Shown: positions 57,153 through 64,000 of the stretch, one piece after another
How the letters are laid out: every line of letters begins with the position of its first letter
How positions within the stretch are numbered: position 1 is the first letter of the stretch
Source: Sphaerosporella brunnea
Taxonomy: Eukaryota; Ascomycota; Pezizomycetes; Pezizales; Pyronemataceae
Assembly (NCBI GenBank): GCA_008704415.1
Contig: VXIS01000164.1
Coordinates: forward strand, 37,355 to 101,354
Direction: 5' to 3'
Length of the DNA stretch: 64,000 nucleotides
Position numbers and translations under genes: made by a program
The notes under the pieces: generated by a model
What the model was told of the DNA's origin: nothing
The model's input: the letters and a program-made list of their open reading frames with translations, nothing else
Database searches by the model: none

Positions 57153-58953
57153 AACTGACAGTCGGCAGCAGCAGTTGAGGACAGAGTACAGTGGTGGCGC
57201 ACAGATAAACAGTGCCTCACTAGCCAGCACTCGGTCCTCACCCACATTATGTTTGGCATATTCAAACACAAGTGGTGTGGAGGGTAGAAGAGCCCACCCG
57301 ACACTTCAGAATATACAAAAAACAAGGATCGCACAAAAAACCTCGCACTGTAACACCGCAAAATTTGAACTGCCAGGGCAACGGCACGAGGAGACGAGGC
57401 GACCAGGAGCACTACCTAGCAACATGAGGAGACGAGGAGTCGGGCAGACTGGGCTACTTGGAGCGCCCGAGGAGACTATATGCCTACATGCCGTGAGCTA
57501 ACGGCGACGAGGAGCGCCCGAGAAGGCAGGACGCCTACATGCGGTAAGCCTGGGCCCCGACGATACTTGCTCAATGAGGGATGCGATGACAGCGACATCA
57601 CCTATGGTGCAGGCAGCTATAAACCTGATCGTCGGAGATGGACGACCACAATCAAAGCCGTCGTCCCCGCATCGGAAATCAGAGGAAAACAAGCATCAAG
57701 CACCCAAAGCAGAGGCGCTCTATAATCCAGTGCTTTCCGCTCTCACCGTTCCCGCCCTTGCGTGCTGCTTATTTTCCGACGAAAGTATCCGTGCTTATAG
57801 CTGCCTGCACCATACGTGGAGTATATGGTTTGATGGTGTGAGCCCTGAGCAGCCTCGCTGGTGGCTGGCAGTGGGTGGACCCTGCCAGGAGGCGGATGGG
57901 AGCTCAGAGGCTGACGGATGATTTTTACAGTTTACCCTACGGAATAACGCTACTGGTATCTGAGTGGTGATACTCAACTCAATGAACCCGATCTTGCGAT
58001 ACGTATACCAGTGCGAATACAGAGACCATGAATGTGAGGTTTTCAAAGCATTCTACGGCTGTTTGACTGTGTGGGCATGCCAGAGTTGGGAGGTAGATTT
58101 GTTGGTAGAACTTCTCTCCTGCGCGTGGGCATGTGCACCGGCTATCCACCTGTCAGCCAGAGGACTAGGAGACGGTGGTGATGGCCATCATGAGAGTTGC
58201 CCACCTACGGACCACCAGAATCGCGCCCGCTACGGATTACCAGAATTTCCACGGCCGGGGACCTCTCTCTGGATGGTGAAATTGGCACTCGCCGCACCCA
58301 GTCATGAATCTCCATCTCCTTCCGGCTAGCGAGATAGGCGATAAGGGTGGTGTGTCTGAAAGTGGAGTGCAGGAACAGGCGCCTGCGGCGGCTATGACTA
58401 AGCGCGAACAGCGGTAACCAGGCCTCCGGGAGTATTGTCACTCAACGTGGTGCCGTTGGTTACCCCGACAGGTCAAATTTTGCGGCGGTGGTAGTAGATA
58501 TGGGACGGCACACATCCAGAACGTGAAAGGAAATCAGCGGCTATATTTTTATCGCCGCAAGTTTGGCCGCCAAACTGGAAAACGGTGGTACAGAAAATCG
58601 GACCAAAATCCCCTATTCCGGCTGTGTCGGCGCTCCCGAGCGGCCACTCGGCTTTCATCTCTCCATAGGTCTCACAAAGTTTTCCATAGAGTTTCCTGGT
58701 ATCTATGCGTGGAAGCCACCAGAACTGTGCTTATCACAAACATCCATAAACATTCGCCGTTAGCTTTCCTGTCCCTTTGCTCTTATCAACAATGATGGGA
58801 GAAAAAAAGGCAGCCCCTAGACTTTTATCAGAGATAACTCCGAGGCCCCTCTCTCCATTATCACCTCTTGAGTGCTCTCCAGGTCACCTTATACCGCTTG
58901 TACCACAGCAAAGCAATCTTCTTGTTCTCACTCTCACACTGGTCCTGAGCACG
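57153..58953. other. Gene-poor region upstream of the large secreted-protein gene
   Basis: Degenerate GAGGAGACGAGG-type repeats occupy about 57380-57540. Other open frames are short. No gene is supported. Confidence 0.5.
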
Positions 58954-61402
58954 ATGGTGCCCTTCCCTTTCCTTTTGGTGGCTATAGTGGCAGCCCAGGT
59001 GTACGGCCGGGCATTGTACATCCCCTTTGACCAACCAGACGTGGTCCACAACGACTACGGTCTTCTCGAGGCCCTCCTGCACGACGCAGTGAACCTCGTT
59101 CCCCCACCCAAGAAGTCCAACGCTCCTACCGCCCCGACTCAGGCAGAACAGAAAGAGGAAGAGGCCCATTCCAGTCTCGAAACGGTCGCCCAAGAGTCTT
59201 TGCAAACTGCTCACTCCAAACGTGGCTTCAATCCTCAACAGCCCTCCGTTGCAGACTGGTGGGCTCAAGGCACCCCTGGATTCCTCCGGAACTACATCAA
59301 CCTGTACGCGGACGGCAATGTTACAAAGGACCATGGACTCTTCGGCGGACTTGCACACTGCTATGGGCTTAACAGTAACAGTTCCCATATGGATCACTGC
59401 GTTCACCTTCGCAAGACCCTAGGAACCGAAGATGCGTCCGCCGCTACGCTCGTCCTCACTGCGCTTCAGAATTTATTAGCAGCCTCAGACTTGGTCTATT
59501 CATCCGTCGAAGCAGGATTCAGAGAGGCCGCAGAACTGCTCGACTCCCTTCCGTATACCAAGAGGTGGTGGGGGAAGTTCCCTCGAGAGAAGAAAGTCAA
59601 GTTTGCCGAGGAGAATGTGGCCTCGGCATTGAGGGATACCATCCTGAGTGGCCTGCCGTGGTTGACCGCCGATGCCTGGCGCGCCGATGCGGCCCGTGTA
59701 CACGAGGAGGCTATGCGCGAGCGTGCCGGCGCCGAAATCGCCAATGCCGACCCGGACTCTACCAGCAACTCGCTGAACAAGTGGGACCAACTCTTCCGTA
59801 CTGAAGTGGATCTGAAGGCACTCGACGAAGCCCGCCGGTCTCTGGGGTATGAACCCGCTATGGGAAAATACAAAGAGGGCGCCGTGGAGCTTGCCACCGA
59901 AGGGGTGAATTATGCCGCCAAGATACGGGAGTTGCTCGAGAGCAATGAGTTTACGGCTTCTGGACAGAGGACGTGGGAGGCCTTTTATGCGCTTTCTAAG
60001 GCAGTCCGAGAAGGTAGTCGTATTAAGGGCCGTGCTGCCGCTGCTTGTGATAAGCAGGATGTGGGCTGCTACTATGCCGCTACTGCCAAGCTGGGAAAGA
60101 AGTCTTTGGGGGATGTGATGGGTGGTTTGTTTAATGGGACTCTGCAGCTCAGAAGAGGTGGTGTGTTTGAGCTCTTGGAGTTTGGAAACCTTTTGGCCAC
60201 GGATGCGGGTGCTGTCCTGGGCTTGAAGGAGGTTTTCCCAGGGTGAGCACCCTTCTCCCTTTTTATTAGTCGGCGGCTAACACTATCCCAGTCATCTCGC
60301 CAAACGCCTCTACCATAAAGCTCTCAATCAAGCTCTCCTCGCAGACGAAGTCTACATCACCTGCAAAGTCAACAAAGGCAAAGAATCGTCACAATTTGGC
60401 CCTTATATCCCTGGCTCCAACTGTCGCCACGACCTTACTGGCCCACAAGATATGAAAGCCTGCCTTGAAAACGGAGATGTTTGCTACATCTACCGGTGGA
60501 AAGAGCCCTCGAGCCGTTGGAACCCTTTGACTCGAGCCCACAGCGATAAGCCTGCCGGTATCAGTGAGTGGCACGTTGCACCACATAACACCAACGTGAC
60601 CGAAATCATTCTTTCTTCCGCTTCCACTGCTCTGAACGGCCTCAAAGAGTTCCGACTAAAGAAAGACCTGACCCCTCTGCTATCCAGCAAACAAACGTCG
60701 ATCAAAGATATCGCCTCTGCTGGAGTGCCTGGTGTTTTCAGCGTGCCGGTCTGTTACTCCGAATATAGCTGGAATACTCCGCTGGCTAGCAAGGGAAAGA
60801 AAAAGCACTGGTGGAACCTCCCATGCCTTCCAAGCGATCCTTACTGCCACGAACGTGCCCTACCCTGCTATTGCGGTCCATGGGGCTCACAGACAAAGCC
60901 GATCTGGGATGCCATTGGACACTTGAAGAAGTCGCCGAACCCGAATCTGTCCAAGGAGATATGTGCAAAGCGAATCAAAGACACCATCCGCAATCCGTTG
61001 GAGGCTTATGTGGCGTATTGCAGACTGGATGTCCGCCGCATCATTGGGTGGACCTGGGAGAACCGTGTCAATGGACTTTTCAGCGTCAACGGGAAGGACA
61101 CTTACTGCGATGATGTTATCGGAATCTTGGAGAGAGGAGCTTATGCGTCACCTGAGGCTATGAATCCTGAAGTCCGGTACGCTGTCTATTGCAAGATCTT
61201 GGGGGATGGCAGAAGGTGTTCCATGTATGGCGATATGTGGTCGGAGCTGGTCAATGGAACCACGGCCAACCCGGTTCCCAGCGAGGTCACACAGGAGGTT
61301 AAAGGGCTGGTCACAGAGTATGAGAGTGAGTTTGAGCGGTTGGTTTTGGAGGAGGCGAAGAGGGATGATGACGAGATTGAGTCCGATGAGGATCAAAGGT
61401 AA
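58954..61402 (+). CDS. Large secreted protein of unknown function, 799 aa
   Basis: Exons 58954..60242 and 60292..61402 join across a 49-bp intron (GTGAGC donor, CTAAC branch, CCCAG acceptor). The start is the ATG directly before a signal peptide (MVPFPFLLVAIVAAQVYG); the frame is open 59 codons further upstream without one. A propeptide-like, charged segment ends in Lys-Arg at residues 89-90 (TAHSKR), a Kex2-like site. N-glycosylation sequons (such as NVT, NSS, NGT) are frequent. Cysteines are clustered in the second half (LPCLPSDPYCHERALPCYCG). The C-terminus is acidic. No catalytic motif or family is recognised. A processed, glycosylated extracellular protein is inferred. The stop codon is two bases before a MITE. 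Confidence 0.75.
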
Positions 61403-61404
61403 TA

Positions 61405-61582
61405 CAGTCGACTCCCTCTCAATAAGGATAGGCTCCGGACTGGAGGCGCATAGTCTCATAGAGTGAGGATTCTTATACAGGGTGTAGTTTAGCCATATTT
61501 AAAGGTTTTATCGGACCGTAGGAACGTAGTCTTGTAAGTGGGTTATTCTTATACGGAGTATTCTTATAGAGGGGGTCGACTG
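61405..61582. mobile_element. 178-bp TA-flanked MITE, copy 2
   Basis: The left end reads CAGTCGACTCCCTCTCAATA and the right end, inverted, CAGTCGACCCCCTCTATAAG, with TA on both sides. The interior carries ATTCTTATA motifs like copy 1 but is otherwise diverged. It begins two bases after the TAA of the secreted-protein gene, so it must form part of that gene's 3' untranslated or termination region. Confidence 0.85.
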
Positions 61583-62418
61583 TAATGGCTAAGTTTGGTT
61601 AACTGGCGTTTTGGCTTTGGGTCCATATATCGTCTGGAGTTATGATACTCAATTTATGATGGGTACCTAGATGCCTATCTATTCGCACAACCGCCTATTG
61701 TCCACTCTGTAGACTCCATGCCCGAGACGCTCACTCCTTACTGTGGATGGTGTTTTTACGATGCTTTGAATAGCATTTGGAAATGCCATAGTGAGGCCGC
61801 AGATCACATCAAAAAGTAGCAAAGACCGTCTTCATTTCCGTCCATCCAACTTCCACAGCGTAGTTCCTATTGTATCATGGATTTCGTTCAGCAAATCGAA
61901 CTTGAATTCTTCGCCGCCGACGTGTGGAAAACAACCTCCGAGCCAAAACCGCTGGCTCCTCAGCCTATAGCGAGAAAGCCCAAGGACCTCGACAGCCGAC
62001 AAAACCGGCCGGCGGAATAACAGGATCGTCGACATGGAGCTGAGGGAGGTGTCTCTTATGAGAGCAGCTATGGAGGGATATTTCTTTTTTCTTCTGTCAA
62101 CAAGCGCATGCAGCAGATCTGCAGTTTAAAGGCCAACAGGTTGGACCTACAGTATTGTTGTTGTTGATGATGTTGTGAGGGTGGAAACATTGAAGGGCTG
62201 AGCGGAATATTCCCCAAAAGCCCACCTCCCCGCTCCCTTATTGTGCACAAATACCTCCCACCGCTCATCTACCTCTTAACCCTCCCTTTGACCCTTCCCC
62301 CCTTTCCCCCTCTCCCTCCCTCCCTCTCTTCCTTTTTAACCACCAAACTCAACCTACTTCTTCAATATCTCCCCCCCTACCCCTCCAAAGCCTGCACCCC
62401 ATCCGAAAACCGACCAAG
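61583..62418. other. Intergenic region, IME4 promoter
   Basis: No gene is supported. A long pyrimidine-rich (CT) tract at about 62270-62395 lies directly before the IME4-type start, a common feature of strongly expressed fungal promoters. Confidence 0.5.
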
Positions 62419-64000
62419 ATGAGTCTCATGCCGGCAGATTTAAATGTCGATAGGAGCGCTGGCTATGATGGATATCCTCCACGTCTCCCCTCGTCGCTAC
62501 CAGAGCCTGTCGACAAACTCGCCACATTCTTTTGCAGCGATTCACTGATCGATTTCCTCTCCCGGTTGTTTTACGCAGAGATTCCCCCAAAGATGAAGAT
62601 CAACCGGGTTGGATATCACTCTGGTCCGGTGGGAAACTGGCTGGAAGATTTCTTAAGATTTCTACAAGACCAGAAGGAAAATTTCAAACTGCCTCTAACC
62701 AGTTCCGAAGCATTCGCGCTGTTAGTAACTCCCCAAGTGGTAACGAGGATGCATCGCTAACTATGAACAGTGTACATGAAGCTTTCTTGGATAAGGACCT
62801 TCCTCCACCACCTTTGTCTGGAAAAATCATCAGCGATATGCTTTACGCGTTGAACGTGATTTTCAGCTTTTGTGAATACCCTCCGGGTATTTCTATAACA
62901 GCGGATGACCGGTCACGTGCTGTTTTGACCTCCATTGATTGGAACGAGGTGTCAAAGTATTTAAAGGCCATCGAGCGTTTGGGAAATATGAACTATCACC
63001 CGGCCGCTAAAGATTCCCGCTTCATCTCACAGGCAAACACAGATAGTGCCCAGGGCATTACTGTTCGCCGTATTGTTCCGGATGAGTACGCTTCGACCAA
63101 AGAGTATGGTGATGAAACTGAGGTCCAGCTAGACGATGACCCTTTCGAATGCGACCCTGTGGAAGTTGCGAGGAGCGAAATCAATGCTGCGAGGTTTCTG
63201 GCGACCGAGCTGTCGGGGGCCCCATCCTCAGACGTTCTCACAAGTCCGACCCATGAGGCTGGTGGATATACTGACATGATCGATGGTCAGGTCAAGTCAT
63301 ATAGCCATGGACTAATCAATTACCACGACTTGATCATACTGCGTTTAGTCAAGTTCCTCGAGACTTTTAACTTGGATGATGACGTTCAGCTTCCGTGCGT
63401 TCATATTACCACCGAGAAATGCATGGAAATCAACAAAGGTGGTCCATGTCCATACCGAGCACATTTCTACAAGTTGGTCACCGAAGCCACGGACGAGAGT
63501 TTAGGAGATTGCACCTTCCTCAACGGCTGTTACAACCTGCCGGTGTGTCCATACATCCATTACCGGACGCTGCAACCTTCAGAACGTACGACTTTCTATC
63601 AGAGAATGAACTTGCCGCTAGAAGTCACGGAGCTAGTCATGGACAAAGGCAATGGTGACTTCCGTGCGGGAGTGGACTTGATCCAAAAAGCGGTGCGACG
63701 GGCTAAGGTTAATGGAAGCGTTCCTTCCTCGCAATTTCATCTCTTCTGACAACAGGCAGCCCCCCGCCCAGTGGATCAACGCACGAATTCAGGATTTTGA
63801 TCTCAGAATTCTCGGAACATTCACCGCTCTCCTGATTGATCGTCAGTATCGCCGCTCGAACACCGCTGCTTTTTCTTGCTAACATTCTTTCAGCCCCGTG
63901 GACTATCCATATGAAGTTGCCCTACAAGCAGATGTCCGACGACGATGTTCTTAGTTTGCCGATCGAGTGTTTGCAAGAAGACGGAGTGATCTTCCTTTGG
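62419..64000 (+). CDS. IME4: IME4/METTL3-type mRNA N6-adenosine methyltransferase, 5' part
   Basis: Exons 62419..62720, 62771..63707, 63760..63841 and 63894 onward (introns 50, 52 and 52 bp); the window ends inside exon 4. After an N-terminal helical region comes the family block that precedes the catalytic domain: LPCVHITTEKC, GDCTFLNGCYNLPVCPYIHY, then QWINARIQDFDLRILGTFTALLID. The third intron splits the codon of the first Pro in the catalytic DPPW, followed by TIHMKLPYKQMSDDDVLSLP and EDGVIFLW. This is the MT-A70 domain that binds S-adenosylmethionine and methylates adenosine in mRNA. In yeast IME4 drives meiotic entry. Intron 2 ends in tandem acceptors (CAGGCAG); only the second keeps the frame. 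The C-terminal half of the catalytic domain lies outside the window. Confidence 0.9.

Noticed and set aside
57370..57545. Degenerate GAGGAGACGAGG repeats looking like a spacer array
   Set aside because: Unequal spacing, no constant repeat and no cas-like genes; an irregular minisatellite, not CRISPR (not expected in a fungus).

Overview
The window is nuclear DNA of a filamentous ascomycete (Pezizomycotina-type). The evidence is about twenty protein genes on both strands, most interrupted by short introns (46-71 bp) with GTRNGT-like donors and CTAAC/CTGAC branch motifs 10-25 nt before the acceptor. The gene set is typical of such fungi: alternative oxidase, a full-size PDR drug-efflux pump, a CYP52-type P450, a GH20 chitinolytic hexosaminidase, and secreted proteins with Kex2-like sites. 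I cannot name the genus. I saw no tRNA, rRNA, CRISPR array or complete transposon.

Layout. 0.6-10 kb: a hypothetical protein, an App1-type phosphatidate phosphatase, a membrane-associated FAD oxidoreductase, elongin A (-), and the DRG1/RBG1 GTPase (-) divergent from THO subunit 7 (+). 11.8-16.1 kb: the poly(A)-RNA binding protein NAB2 and a P450 with an apparent 1-nt frameshift (both -). 16.1-19.8 kb: an AT-rich gene desert with a long inverted repeat. 19.8-27.5 kb: GH20 hexosaminidase (-), and a triple-KH RNA-binding protein (-) divergent from a RED/SMU2 splicing factor (+). 27.5-31.8 kb: gene-poor, with weak small-gene candidates. 31.9-33.6 kb: the CDC25 mitotic phosphatase (-). 36.9-41.7 kb: the PDR ABC transporter (-). 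42-44.8 kb: gene-poor. 44.8-47.3 kb: ISD11 (-) and HEM14 (+) sharing a 194-bp divergent promoter. 49.2 kb: a TA-flanked MITE. 50.4-54.8 kb: alternative oxidase (+), acylphosphatase (-), a 97-bp palindromic TA-flanked element, and an FPR3/4-type nucleolar prolyl isomerase with tandemly duplicated exon-intron units. 55.6-64 kb: a small proline-rich secreted protein (-), a doubtful small spliced gene (-), a 799-aa secreted protein of unknown function (+) with a second MITE copy two bases after its stop codon, and the 5' part of an IME4/METTL3-type m6A methyltransferase (+) cut by the window end.

The genes are mostly housekeeping and do not form a biosynthetic cluster. RNA biology is well represented: NAB2, THO7, elongin A, RED, the KH protein and IME4. 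ISD11, HEM14 and AOX touch mitochondrial iron and respiration. Clear TATA boxes sit upstream of the environment-facing genes (AOX, GH20, PDR pump, P450, proline-rich secreted protein). The most unusual structure is the 119-bp exon-plus-intron tandem repeat inside the FPR gene.

Exon boundaries below were inferred by eye from splice signals, reading frame and family conservation. All multi-exon lengths were checked for frame consistency, but no transcript data were available.
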